Source: UBA9547 sp043769845 (lineage in GTDB: Bacteria; Bacteroidota; Bacteroidia; Cytophagales; UBA9547). From it: 39,143 nucleotides of DNA. Location of the stretch: positions 1 to 39,143 of the forward strand of contig JAYVIX010000049.1 of NCBI GenBank assembly GCA_043769845.1. The letters run 5' to 3'. Under the pieces are notes generated by a model, which was not told where the DNA came from, did no database searches, and saw only the letters and a list, made by a program, of their open reading frames with translations. Positions 8,136-16,973 of this stretch are shown in pieces (the stretch's first letter is position 1; the number at the start of each line of letters is the position of its first letter). Made by a program: the position numbers and the translations under genes.

Positions 8136-10769
8136 TTATACGCTTTTTATACCCAACTGTTCAGTCAAGGCCTTAATCTTCGCCTCGGCATCTGCCTTTT
8201 TATTCATCTCATTTTGAAGAATCTCGGGTTTTGCATTCTGAACGAATTTTTCGTTTGCTAACTTTTTAGTGACCGATTCCAAGAAGCCCAGAAGGTATTC
8301 CAATTCTTTCTGAGCATTTTCTTTCTCTTTATCAGCATCTAGCAATTCGCCCACTGGCACAAACAGTTCGTCTGCTTTTACTAGAAATGAAATGGCTTTT
8401 TCTTGCTTTTCGTTTACAAACTGAATGGAAGACACATTGGACAATCGTTGAATAATGCCACCAAACTGCTCGTAAACAGCTTTTTGATTTGTCCGCACCA
8501 TTAATTCCAATGGATTTTTCATCGGAATCTGTTTCGTGTTACGAATCACACGCACGCCTGCAATTACCTCAAAGGCGATCTCGAACTGTTTTAGAAGTTC
8601 AGAGTTTGAAGTTTGCAGTTCAGTGACTTTTGGATATTCTGCAACGATCAAACAATCTTTTTCACTTCTTTCTCCCAATTCGTGCCAAAGTTCTTCGGAA
8701 ATGAACGGCATAAAAGGATGAAGTACTTTTAGCAGATTTTCAAAAATGCCAATCGTTTCCTCGTGCACTTTCTTACTTAATGGCTTGCCGTATTCTGGCT
8801 TGATTATTTCAAGATAAATTGCACAAAAATCGTCCCAAATAAGACTGTAAATTGAATTTAATGCATCAGAAAGACGATACTTGCTATAATAATCTTCAAT
8901 TTCAATCAAGGATTGTTCGAACTTAGCTTTAAACCAGGCAATTCCTACTTCGCTCGCTTGGTCAACAGGAATATCCACCAATTCCCAACCGCTTACCAGG
9001 CGATAGGCGTTCCAAATTTTGTTGCTGAAATTACGACCTTGTTCGCACAGTTTTTCGTCAAAAGGCAAATCGTTTCCGGCTGGCGAACTAAGCAACATGC
9101 CCATTCGCACACCATCGGCACCATATTGCTCAATCAATTCTAAAGGATCGGGCGAGTTACCGAGTGATTTGGACATTTTACGACCTAGTTTGTCGCGCAC
9201 AATACCCGTGAGATACACGTTTTTGAACGGCATTTCCTGCTTGTATTCGTAACCCGCCATGATCATACGTGCGACCCAGAAAAACAAGATTTCAGGAGCC
9301 GTCACCAAATCGTCAGTAGGGTAATAATACTTAATGTCTTCGTTTTCAGGATCTTTGAAACCATCAAACACCGAGATTGGCCACAACCATGACGAGAACC
9401 ACGTGTCTAACACGTCTTCGTCTTGACTTAAGTCTTGAGTTGTGAGTTGCGGGTTGTGAGTTTGGGCAAGCTTTAGGGCTTCTTCAACTGTTTTAGCAAC
9501 TACAAAACTTCCGTCTGGCAAATAATAAGCCGGAATTCGGTGTCCCCACCAAAGCTGTCGCGAGATACACCAATCGCGTACGTTTTCCATCCAGTGACGG
9601 TACGTGTTTTTAAATTTGGCAGGATGAAGCTTGATGTCATCGTTCATCACATGCTCCAGCGCAGGCTTGGCCATTTCCTCCATTTTGCAAAACCACTGCA
9701 TCGAAATGCGGGGTTCTATCACGGCATGGGTTCTTTCCGAGCAACCTACTTTGTTTTTGATGTTTTCGGTTTTTCTCAGGAAACCAGATTCTTTCAAATC
9801 GGCTGCAAATTTCTTTCGGGCTGCAAAACGATCCATTCCGGCATATGCTCCGCCATTTTGATTGAGCGTTCCGTCTGGATTGAAAATATCGATGACTTCT
9901 AGTTTGTGTTTCAAACCAAGATTGTAGTCATTGATGTCGTGCGCAGGCGTTACTTTCAAGCAACCTGTCCCAAACTCTTTGTCTACATACTCATCCGCAA
10001 TAACTGGGATTTTTTTACCAGAAAATGGAATGGTAGCAAATTTGCCTACCAAATGCTGGTAACGCTCATCCTCAGGATTTACGCAGATAGCCGTATCGGC
10101 CAAAATGGTTTCTGGCCTTGTAGTGGCAATCGTGATAGTTTCCGAAGAACCATCCATCGGATAAGCCACATAATACAATTGCGAATCAACCTCTTTGTGG
10201 TATACTTCTTCGTCCGAAACGGCAGTGAGACCAATCGGATCCCAGTTCACCATTCTTGAACCACGGTAGATAAGTCCTTTTTTGTGCAAATCGACAAACA
10301 CATCAATGACCGCATCTGAAAGGTCTTGTTCCATCGTGAAACGAGTACGTTCCCAGTCGCACGAAGCACCTAGTTTTTTCAGCTGATCAAGGATGATTCC
10401 TCCGTATTTCTCTTTCCATTCCCAAGCGTATTTTAGGAATTCTTCACGAGTTAGGTCTTTTTTGTTGATGCCTTTTTCTTTCAACATCGCCACTACTTTG
10501 GCTTCAGTAGCAATAGAAGCATGGTCGGTGCCAGCTACCCAACACGCTTCTTTGCCTTGCATGCGCGCCCTGCGGATGAGTACATCCTGAATCGTATTGT
10601 TCAGCATGTGGCCCATGTGCAACACGCCCGTCACGTTGGGTGGAGGGATGACAATGGTAAACGGTTTTTTATCTTTGTTCGGTTTCGAACGAAAAAAACC
10701 TTTTTCCATCCAATAACCATACCATTTATTTTCGACCTCGCGTGGATCGTATTTTGTTGAAATCGACAT
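8136..10769 (-). CDS. valS: Valyl-tRNA synthetase
   Basis: Charges tRNA-Val. The 877-residue protein has the class I motifs PPPNVTGVLHMGH (HIGH-type, residues 43-54) and GRKMSKSLGN (KMSKS, 531-535), the editing domain with TTRPETILADTA, and a C-terminal coiled-coil tRNA-binding arm (about 810-870). Two stretches look like repeat-derived insertions. Residues about 437-447 (THNPQLTTQDL) lie before the conserved DEDVLDTWFSS block, and VTELQTSNSELLKQ (about 714-727) lies in the anticodon-binding part. At DNA level both consist of the same AGTT-type words that form intergenic repeats elsewhere in the window. It starts with ATG at 10769, about 20 bases after a TATTTTTG promoter element. Confidence 0.98.
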   Translation of the reverse strand: MSISTKYDPREVENKWYGYWMEKGFFRSKPNKDKKPFTIVIPPPNVTGVLHMGHMLNNTIQDVLIRRARMQGKEACWVAGTDHASIATEAKVVAMLKEKGINKKDLTREEFLKYAWEWKEKYGGIILDQLKKLGASCDWERTRFTMEQDLSDAVIDVFVDLHKKGLIYRGSRMVNWDPIGLTAVSDEEVYHKEVDSQLYYVAYPMDGSSETITIATTRPETILADTAICVNPEDERYQHLVGKFATIPFSGKKIPVIADEYVDKEFGTGCLKVTPAHDINDYNLGLKHKLEVIDIFNPDGTLNQNGGAYAGMDRFAARKKFAADLKESGFLRKTENIKNKVGCSERTHAVIEPRISMQWFCKMEEMAKPALEHVMNDDIKLHPAKFKNTYRHWMENVRDWCISRQLWWGHRIPAYYLPDGSFVVAKTVEEALKLAQTHNPQLTTQDLSQDEDVLDTWFSSWLWPISVFDGFKDPENEDIKYYYPTDDLVTAPEILFFWVARMIMAGYEYKQEMPFKNVYLTGIVRDKLGRKMSKSLGNSPDPLELIEQYGADGVRMGMLLSSPAGNDLPFDEKLCEQGRNFSNKIWNAYRLVSGWELVDIPVDQASEVGIAWFKAKFEQSLIEIEDYYSKYRLSDALNSIYSLIWDDFCAIYLEIIKPEYGKPLSKKVHEETIGIFENLLKVLHPFMPFISEELWHELGERSEKDCLIVAEYPKVTELQTSNSELLKQFEIAFEVIAGVRVIRNTKQIPMKNPLELMVRTNQKAVYEQFGGIIQRLSNVSSIQFVNEKQEKAISFLVKADELFVPVGELLDADKEKENAQKELEYLLGFLESVTKKLANEKFVQNAKPEILQNEMNKKADAEAKIKALTEQLGIKSV
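9433..9463. repeat. Degenerate repeat inside valS
   Basis: Tandem near-copies TTGAGTTGTGAGTTGCGGG and TTGTGAGTTTG lie inside the valS frame and encode the THNPQLTTQ segment on the minus strand. The words match the style of the intergenic repeats, and the encoded peptide falls in a poorly conserved loop before DVLDTWFSS. Confidence 0.55.
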
Positions 10770-10788
10770 AATAATAAGAATGCAAGTG

Positions 10789-10796
10789 CAAAAATA
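10789..10796 (-). promoter_or_regulatory. Probable valS promoter, -7 element
   Basis: On the minus strand the sequence TATTTTTG matches the Bacteroidota TAnnTTTG element, with about 19 bases to the valS ATG. The -33 position shows no clean TTTG, so the call rests mainly on the -7 match and its placement. Confidence 0.45.
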
Positions 10797-11071
10797 GAGG
10801 AAAAATTGGGAGGGTGGTAGAAATGCAAGCTTGTTGAACCTAATTGCTTGATGGCTTTCTATTCTTATGATTCATTTTCTGAAGATCCTAACACTTCCTT
10901 TGGTAAAAGATTACAAAAATCAGTGCCATTTATTCAAGGACACAAAGTATTGGCTGCTAAATATGAGTACTTTGCAGTTAGTACAAAAAAATGTAATTTA
11001 GATGGAACAAATTAGTCAAATTAAGCTTTTTTTGCACGCTTCTTGAATCTTTTAAAATTTAAAACAAACAT
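10797..11071. other. Divergent intergenic region with a short open frame
   Basis: Region between divergent valS and the M42 peptidase gene. It holds a 54-codon ATG frame on the plus strand at 10851-11015 (MAFYSYDSFSEDPNTS...). That frame has no family match I recognise and no downstream partner; it could be a small protein or chance. The last 55 bases before 11072 are A/T-rich leader. No riboswitch or hairpin of note was seen. Confidence 0.35.
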
Positions 11072-12148
11072 ATGTCGATGACCGAAAAAAGCTTAAAATT
11101 CTTAGAAACATACCTCAATAATGCATCGCCAACTGGTTTCGAGACAAGCGGACAAAAATTGTGGTTGGAGTATTTGAAACCTTACATTGACGAACAAATC
11201 ACAGACGCATACGGTACTGCGGTGGGTGTTATCAATCCAGGCCAGCCGTATAAAGTAGTGATTGAAGCACATGCAGACGAGATTTCTTGGTTTGTCAATT
11301 ACATCACAGACGATGGTTATATTTATGTGAGGCGCAACGGAGGTTCCGACCATCAAATTGCTCCTTCGATGCGTGTCAACATTCACACCAAAAACGGTAT
11401 TGTAAAAGGTGTTTTCGGTTGGCCTGCCATCCATGTGCGCGAAAGCGACAAAGAACCAATCCCTACTTTGAAAAACATTTGCATCGACTGTGGTTGCAGC
11501 AAAAAAGACGAAGTTTTGGCTAAAGGAATCAATGTGGGAACGGTTATCACGTTTGATGCCGATTTCTTTATAATGAATGAAAAATATTTCGTAGCTCGAG
11601 CATTAGACAACCGTATCGGTGGTTTTATGATTGCTGAAGTGGCTCGCCAATTGAAAGAAAACAACGTCAAACTTCCATTTACACTGTATGTGGTCAATGC
11701 GGTGCAAGAAGAAATTGGTTTGCGTGGTGCCGAAATGATCGCGCAACGCTTGAAACCAGATGTGGCCATTTGTACCGATGTGATTCACGATACACAATCG
11801 CCTTTTTATGACAAAAAAACGAGTGGCGACCTCGCTTGCGGCCGTGGCCCAGTAGTCACTTATGGCCCAGCAGTTCAGAACAATCTTTTGAATGCGATCA
11901 TTGAAGTAGCTGAGAAAAAAGAAATTGCCATCCAACGTGCGGCTGCTTCACGCTCGACAGGTACAGATACTGATTCGTTTGCTTATTCCAACGAAGGCGT
12001 TCCTTCTGCGCTCATTTCGCTTCCTTTGAAATACATGCACACCACCGTAGAAACGGTTCAAAAAGACGATGTCGAAAAAGTCATCCAATTGATGTACGAA
12101 TATTTGATTCAGTTGGAAGCTGGACATGATTATAGATATATAAAATAA
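11072..12148 (+). CDS. M42-family metallo-aminopeptidase
   Basis: Cytoplasmic di-metal aminopeptidase of the M42 (glutamyl aminopeptidase/FrvX/tetrahedral TET) family, 358 residues. Metal and catalytic residues are visible in order: His67 in EAHADE, Asp179 in ARALDNRIGG, Glu213-Glu214 in VQEEIGLRGA, Asp236 in ICTDV and His323 in KYMHTTVE. The beta-barrel lid domain inserted between the first two motifs (about residues 75-165) is normal for the family. The family trims peptides as large self-compartmentalised oligomers. It begins at the ATG at 11072; the ATG two codons later is equally possible. A strong terminator hairpin follows at 12166, so it is monocistronic. Confidence 0.93.
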   Translation: MSMTEKSLKFLETYLNNASPTGFETSGQKLWLEYLKPYIDEQITDAYGTAVGVINPGQPYKVVIEAHADEISWFVNYITDDGYIYVRRNGGSDHQIAPSMRVNIHTKNGIVKGVFGWPAIHVRESDKEPIPTLKNICIDCGCSKKDEVLAKGINVGTVITFDADFFIMNEKYFVARALDNRIGGFMIAEVARQLKENNVKLPFTLYVVNAVQEEIGLRGAEMIAQRLKPDVAICTDVIHDTQSPFYDKKTSGDLACGRGPVVTYGPAVQNNLLNAIIEVAEKKEIAIQRAAASRSTGTDTDSFAYSNEGVPSALISLPLKYMHTTVETVQKDDVEKVIQLMYEYLIQLEAGHDYRYIK

Positions 12149-12165
12149 TATTCATTTATTTATTA

Positions 12166-12201
12166 TAAAATAGATCCTGAAATGTTTTAGGATCTATTTT
12201 A
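12166..12201 (+). terminator. Rho-independent terminator of the M42 gene
   Basis: Perfect 13-base stem TAAAATAGATCCT/AGGATCTATTTTA with a 10-base loop, 18 bases after the M42 stop; T residues at the 3' end of the stem provide the U-rich tail. Confidence 0.85.
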
Positions 12202-12269
12202 TTCTCTCCCCCCGCCTTTCTCTCCATAATTGCCCATTATTCGTGTTATTTGTATTCAGATAATGAGCC

Positions 12270-13388
12270 ATGAGTTTCACTGAACTATTTGAAAAACACG
12301 ATTGGGACGAGGCAAAAGCCTCCATCTTGGCCAAAACCGCTCAAGATGTGGAAGCAGCATTGGCCAAAACCACCAAACGCAATTTGGAAGATTTCAAAGC
12401 CTTGATTTCGCCAGCTGCTGATGCGTATTTGGAACAAATGGCCGCTTTAAGTCGTCAGCTTACCTTGAAACGTTTCGGGAAAACGATGCAATTGTTCATC
12501 CCGATGTACCTTTCCAACGAATGTCACAACGTGTGTACCTATTGTGGCTTTAGTTTTGGCAATAAAGTGCGCAGAAAAACACTTTCCGATGACGAAATCC
12601 TGCAAGAAATTCAGCATTTGAAAGAAATGGGCTACGACAATATCTTGCTCGTCACTGGCGAAGATCAAACCAATGTTGGTGTTCCCTATTTCAAAAATGC
12701 GATTCAGAAAGTTTCTCCTTTTTTCTCCCAAATTTCGATGGAAGTGCAACCATTGGACCAGGAAGAATATGAAGAATTAATCCCGTTAGGCTTAAATACG
12801 GTTCTAGTCTACCAAGAAACATACCACAAAGAAGATTATCGCAAGCATCATCCAAAAGGCAAAAAAGCACAATTCAATTATAGACTCGAAACGCCCGACC
12901 GTTTGGGAAAAGCGGGTATTTACAAAATCGGTCTTGGTGTATTGTTCGGCTTGGAAGACTGGCGCACCGATAGTTTTTTCACTGCCCTGCATCTCGATTA
13001 TCTGGAACGCACGTATTGGCAAACCAAATATTCGATCTCTTTTCCACGACTTCGTCCGTTCTCGGGAGGTTTGGAACCTAAAGTCGATATGAAAGACCGC
13101 GAATTGGTACAGCTTATTTGCGCCTATCGCATTTACAACGAAGAAGTAGAACTGTCGATGTCGACACGTGAAAGTCCGAAGTTCAGAGACAACATTATCA
13201 AGCTGGGAATCACGAGTTTAAGTGCTGGTTCGAAAACCAACCCAGGCGGATACACGTTGGAACAAGAATCGTTGGAACAATTTGAAATTCATGACGAAAG
13301 ATCGCCTGCCGAGATCGCAGAAATGCTACGCAGCCAAGGTTACGAGCCTGTTTGGAAAGATTGGGACAGAAGTTATGTAACCTTATAG
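12270..13388 (+). CDS. thiH: 2-iminoacetate synthase ThiH (radical SAM)
   Basis: Cleaves tyrosine to give dehydroglycine for thiazole formation by ThiG. The 372-residue protein has the radical-SAM cluster motif CHNVCTYC (Cys85, Cys89, Cys92), the VTGEDQTNVGV glycine-rich stretch, and the C-terminal segment SAGSKTNPGGY typical of ThiH. Use of ThiH rather than the oxygen-dependent ThiO fits anaerobic or low-oxygen thiamine synthesis. It stands alone here, apart from thiG and without thiC, thiE or thiS. The 68-base gap from the previous terminator is too short for a TPP riboswitch. The ATG at 12270 is chosen because the ATG at 12263 is out of frame. Confidence 0.95.
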   Translation: MSFTELFEKHDWDEAKASILAKTAQDVEAALAKTTKRNLEDFKALISPAADAYLEQMAALSRQLTLKRFGKTMQLFIPMYLSNECHNVCTYCGFSFGNKVRRKTLSDDEILQEIQHLKEMGYDNILLVTGEDQTNVGVPYFKNAIQKVSPFFSQISMEVQPLDQEEYEELIPLGLNTVLVYQETYHKEDYRKHHPKGKKAQFNYRLETPDRLGKAGIYKIGLGVLFGLEDWRTDSFFTALHLDYLERTYWQTKYSISFPRLRPFSGGLEPKVDMKDRELVQLICAYRIYNEEVELSMSTRESPKFRDNIIKLGITSLSAGSKTNPGGYTLEQESLEQFEIHDERSPAEIAEMLRSQGYEPVWKDWDRSYVTL

Positions 13389-13416
13389 GGATTTGTATTT
13401 TGATGAAACAAAAAAA

Positions 13417-13447
13417 CGCGTTTTCGACTTCAAAAGTAGAAAACGCG
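13417..13447. terminator. Convergent terminator between thiH and the acyl-CoA synthetase gene
   Basis: Hairpin CGCGTTTTC-g-ACTT-caa-AAGT-a-GAAAACGCG: 13 pairs with one mismatch. The run of A residues on its left becomes a U-run for minus-strand transcription, so it best serves the acyl-CoA synthetase gene. It can also stop thiH transcription, less efficiently. Confidence 0.75.
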
Positions 13448-13470
13448 CGTTTCAAAAGCGATCAAATATT

Positions 13471-15237
13471 TTACAAGTCCTTGTAAATCCGCTCCACTCT
13501 CGCCTCATTATTGGCCATGATGGCTTTGCGTTTTAGGCTTAGTTTTGGGGTGAGTTCTCCGCTATCAATTGTCCACATGGTGGCTAGGAGGTCAAATTTT
13601 TTAATGCGCTCGTATTGGGCAAAGCCTTCGTTTGTTACGTCCAATTCTCTTTTGAATTTCTCCAAAACAGATGCCGATTTGATCATTTCGGCATCTGTGG
13701 TGTAAGGAATCTTTTTGTGTTCGCAGTACAATTTTAGGTTCACAAAATTTGGCACAATCAAGGCTGCAGGGAATTTTTGTCCGTCACCAATCACAATGGC
13801 TTGTTCAACCAATTTCGATTCTTTGATTTTGTTTTCGATGATTTGTGGCGCAATATATTTACCTCCCGATGTTTTGAAAATTTCCTTTTTTCGATCGGTG
13901 ATTTTTAGGTATTTATTTTCTACCCAAGTGCCAATATCGCCCGTATGAAACCAGCCGTCTTGGTCGATCGTTTCAGCCGTGAGGTCGGGACGTTTGTAAT
14001 AACCTTGCATGATATGTGGTCCACGCGAAAGAATTTCGCCATCATCGGCAATTTTTACTTCAATTCCAGAAATCAAAGGTCCCACTGTTCCGAAGCGATT
14101 TTCTGTCAGGTTGGCTCTGTTTACCGAAATAACAGGCGAAGTTTCCGTCAATCCGTATCCTTGCATGACTTGAATTTGGGCTGCCGTGAATACTCTTGCC
14201 AAACGCAATTGCAAAGCGGCTCCACCCGTCACGATGGCTTTTACATTTCCACCCAACGCTTCACGCCACTTGCTGAAAATGAGTTTATTGGCCCATTTCA
14301 GCTGAAGATTATAGAAAAATCCTTGATCGACCGAAGTCTCGTATTTCAAGCCAAGTTCTAATGCCCAAAAGAAAAGCAGTTTTTTGATTCCTGTCAGTTC
14401 TGATCCTTTTGTCACGATTTTGTCATACACTTTTTCGAGCAATCGAGGAACCGTTACAAAAATATGCGGCTTCACCTCTTTCAGATTGTCGCTAATCGTT
14501 TCGAGACTTTCAGCATAATAAATCGAAACGCCTACGCTACTATACAGATAATTGAGCATGCGTTCGTACACATGGCACAGCGGCAAGAAACTAAGCGCAC
14601 GATCGGTCGGGCCTACTGGCATCAATGGAACACAAGCTCGCACATTGCTCACGATGTTGTTGTGCGAAAGCATTACGCCTTTTGGTACGCCAGTAGTGCC
14701 TGAAGTATAAATGAGCGTTAATAAATCTTCGGGACGAACAGCCTTTTTGTATTCCTCTATTTCTGAAAGATTTCTTCCAAAACCTAGATTTTGAATACCT
14801 GACCAATGTTTCAGGTCTCGGATCTCGTCAAAAGTAAAAATCCCGATAATATCCGAATTGTCAGAAGTAGCGGCTTTTACCTTGTCATATATTTCTTGGT
14901 TGGAGACAAATACCAGTTTTGTTTCCGAATCTTTCAGGATAAAACGATAATCTTCGACTGTGATATTGGGGTAAAGAGGCACGCTGATCGCACCAATTTG
15001 CTGAATTCCCAAATCCGCAAAATTCCATTCGGGGCGATTTTGGGATACAATGGCAATTTTATCATTCCTATGAATGCCCATTTTCAAAAGCCCAAAACTG
15101 ACTTCGGTCGCAATTTTGATAAACTCGCTAGTGCTGTATTTTTTCCATTCACCATTCACCTTGTTGGAAAGCGAATCGGCTTTGGGGAAAACTTTTTCTT
15201 GGGCGTAAATGATGTCAAATACTCTGCTAAAATCCAT
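13471..15237 (-). CDS. Long-chain fatty acid-CoA ligase (AMP-forming)
   Basis: Activates long-chain fatty acids to acyl-CoA with ATP via an acyl-adenylate. The 588-residue protein has the adenylate-forming signatures LIYTSGTTGVPKGVMLSH (about 175-192), QGYGLTETSP, GWFHTGDIG and ITDRKKEIFKTSGGKYIAP. This long-chain branch resembles the FadD15/FAA1 type of large synthetases. There is no membrane segment, so it is probably peripheral at the inner membrane. It is monocistronic: a terminator lies downstream at 13417, and the 296 bases upstream contain its leader and the nuo terminator. Substrate length is inferred from the family branch only. Confidence 0.92.
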   Translation of the reverse strand: MDFSRVFDIIYAQEKVFPKADSLSNKVNGEWKKYSTSEFIKIATEVSFGLLKMGIHRNDKIAIVSQNRPEWNFADLGIQQIGAISVPLYPNITVEDYRFILKDSETKLVFVSNQEIYDKVKAATSDNSDIIGIFTFDEIRDLKHWSGIQNLGFGRNLSEIEEYKKAVRPEDLLTLIYTSGTTGVPKGVMLSHNNIVSNVRACVPLMPVGPTDRALSFLPLCHVYERMLNYLYSSVGVSIYYAESLETISDNLKEVKPHIFVTVPRLLEKVYDKIVTKGSELTGIKKLLFFWALELGLKYETSVDQGFFYNLQLKWANKLIFSKWREALGGNVKAIVTGGAALQLRLARVFTAAQIQVMQGYGLTETSPVISVNRANLTENRFGTVGPLISGIEVKIADDGEILSRGPHIMQGYYKRPDLTAETIDQDGWFHTGDIGTWVENKYLKITDRKKEIFKTSGGKYIAPQIIENKIKESKLVEQAIVIGDGQKFPAALIVPNFVNLKLYCEHKKIPYTTDAEMIKSASVLEKFKRELDVTNEGFAQYERIKKFDLLATMWTIDSGELTPKLSLKRKAIMANNEARVERIYKDL

Positions 15238-15480
15238 GGCTTTTGGTATTTTACTGCTAAAAAATTATACGCAATTGAGATAAAAACGGGTTGAAAATTT
15301 CGATAAACCAAAAACTTTTAATCAAAAAATTAGCTAATAAAACGTAAAACCTTGATAAAACTAAGGAGAATTAAGCAAAATCGTTTTAGATAATCAATTT
15401 TGAATATAAATGAATTTTAATTCAATCAAAACAATACTCAAGTCAATTAAAATCTTGGAGAATTTAAATCAGAAACAAGA

Positions 15481-15507
15481 AGACCCAAAGTTTGAAGCTT
15501 TGGGTCT
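15481..15507 (-). terminator. Terminator of the nuoKLMN operon
   Basis: Perfect 10-base stem AGACCCAAAG/CTTTGGGTCT with a 7-base loop, 27 bases downstream of the nuoN stop; on the minus strand it is followed by TCTTGTTTCTG. The remaining 15238-15480 is AT-rich leader for the divergent acyl-CoA synthetase gene. Confidence 0.75.
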
Positions 15508-15533
15508 TTATATTGAGAAAAAATATTCTATGT

Positions 15534-16916
15534 TTAATCCAACAAGCTATAAACCAATTGAGGAAAAATTCCCACTACTAACGTAATAGCCGAACCAGCA
15601 ACCAAAGCAAATTGGTGTACACCGCTCACGTTGTAGCCTTCCAAAGAATCGGCTGGTTTGAAATTGATGGCGATTATGACTTTGAAATAGTAATAAATAC
15701 CGACCATAGAGTTTATGACAGCCAAAACGGCCAACCACACAAAACCTTGCGACATGGCGTTAAACAAAACAAAGAACTTACCAAAAAAGCCTGCAGTCAA
15801 AGGAATACCTGCTAGAGATAGCATCGCCACTGTCAATACAAAAGCCATTAATGGATTTTTCTTCAACAAACCATTAAACGAATCGATTGAATCATTTCCT
15901 GCTTTATTACTCACCACCATAATCACGCCAAATGCCGAAATAACTGCGATAGCATAGGCGCCAGCATAAAAAAGAATGCTATTCTGGTTGGCAATTTTGC
16001 CAGAAACCATAATCGCTATCAGCATAAAACCTGCGTTAGCAATACTTGAATAAGCCAACATGCGCTTGATATTGTATTGGTACACCGCACCCAAACTACC
16101 CACCGTAATGGTCACAGCAGCAATCACACTCAAAATGTCCGCCCAGTGTCCGATACCTGTAAAACATGCATTGAATAAACGGTAGAATGCACCTAAACTA
16201 GCCGCTTTTGCGATGGCTGACATAAAAGCGGTCACATAATCAGGAGAACCTTCGTACACATCTGGTGTCCAAAAATGAAAAGGAACAGCAGAAACTTTGA
16301 ATAGAAGTCCCATCAAAATCAAACTGATACCTAAAGGAAGTAAAACTGTGGTTACATTTCCATTATCTAAATACTCCTTAATTCCTTCCAAGTAGAATGA
16401 ACTTGTTTCGGCATAAATCAAAGTCATTCCCATCAAGATAAATCCTGTAGAGAACGCCCCCATCAAAAAATACTTCAAAGAAGCTTCGTTCGATGCTAAT
16501 TGACTTTTATTACTACCAGCCAACACATACAAAGCAACAGACATAATTTCAATCCCGATAAACAACATGCTCAAATGGTCGAAACAGACCATACAAACCA
16601 TTCCTGTTAAGGCAAAAAACATCAAGGCAAAGTGTTCTGAGACAAATCCTTTTGCGTTTTCAAGAAAAGGATCGGCTAAAAGAACTAATAAAATGGTCGC
16701 AACAATCAATACACCCGAGAAACCTAGAGCGTATTTGTCAAAAAATACCATATCGTTGAAAAATGGCTCATCGTAGCCCCATGAATAATATATCACACCA
16801 AGGCAAGCCAAAAGTGCTGCTACTGAAACACCAAGAACTATTTTTATGTCGACTTTAGACAAACCAGTCAACATACAAAAAATCCCTAGACAAGAAAGAA
16901 TAACCAATATGGCCAT
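15534..16916 (-). CDS. nuoN: NADH-quinone oxidoreductase subunit N
   Basis: One of three antiporter-like proton-pumping subunits of the complex I membrane arm. It has 460 residues with about 13-14 hydrophobic helices. The family segment HFWTPDVYEGSPDYVTAFM carries the helix-7 region, followed by KRMLAYSSIANAGF with the conserved lysine. The start is set at the ATG at 16916 (MAILVILSCLGIF). An in-frame TTG ten codons earlier lies within the repeat 16917-16962 and would place a hydrophilic tail before the first helix. It is last in the nuoKLMN operon, 57 bases after nuoM, and is followed by a terminator hairpin. Confidence 0.95.
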   Translation of the reverse strand: MAILVILSCLGIFCMLTGLSKVDIKIVLGVSVAALLACLGVIYYSWGYDEPFFNDMVFFDKYALGFSGVLIVATILLVLLADPFLENAKGFVSEHFALMFFALTGMVCMVCFDHLSMLFIGIEIMSVALYVLAGSNKSQLASNEASLKYFLMGAFSTGFILMGMTLIYAETSSFYLEGIKEYLDNGNVTTVLLPLGISLILMGLLFKVSAVPFHFWTPDVYEGSPDYVTAFMSAIAKAASLGAFYRLFNACFTGIGHWADILSVIAAVTITVGSLGAVYQYNIKRMLAYSSIANAGFMLIAIMVSGKIANQNSILFYAGAYAIAVISAFGVIMVVSNKAGNDSIDSFNGLLKKNPLMAFVLTVAMLSLAGIPLTAGFFGKFFVLFNAMSQGFVWLAVLAVINSMVGIYYYFKVIIAINFKPADSLEGYNVSGVHQFALVAGSAITLVVGIFPQLVYSLLD

Positions 16917-16962
16917 GTTTTTTAGTATTAAGTATTTAGCTGTCAAGTAGTAAGACCTACTT
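16917..16962. repeat. Degenerate repeat between nuoM and nuoN
   Basis: On the minus strand it reads CTACTTGACAGCTAAATAC followed by TTAATACTAAAAAAC, directly before the nuoN ATG. It is closely similar to the leader of sucB at 23941 (TAAATACTTGATACTAAATAC), although the two genes are unrelated. Confidence 0.55.
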
Positions 16963-16973
16963 GAAACTTTGAA

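Noticed and set aside
12202..12269. Search for a TPP riboswitch ahead of thiH
   Set aside because: Only 68 bases are available and no CTGAGA/ACCTGA-type pair was seen.
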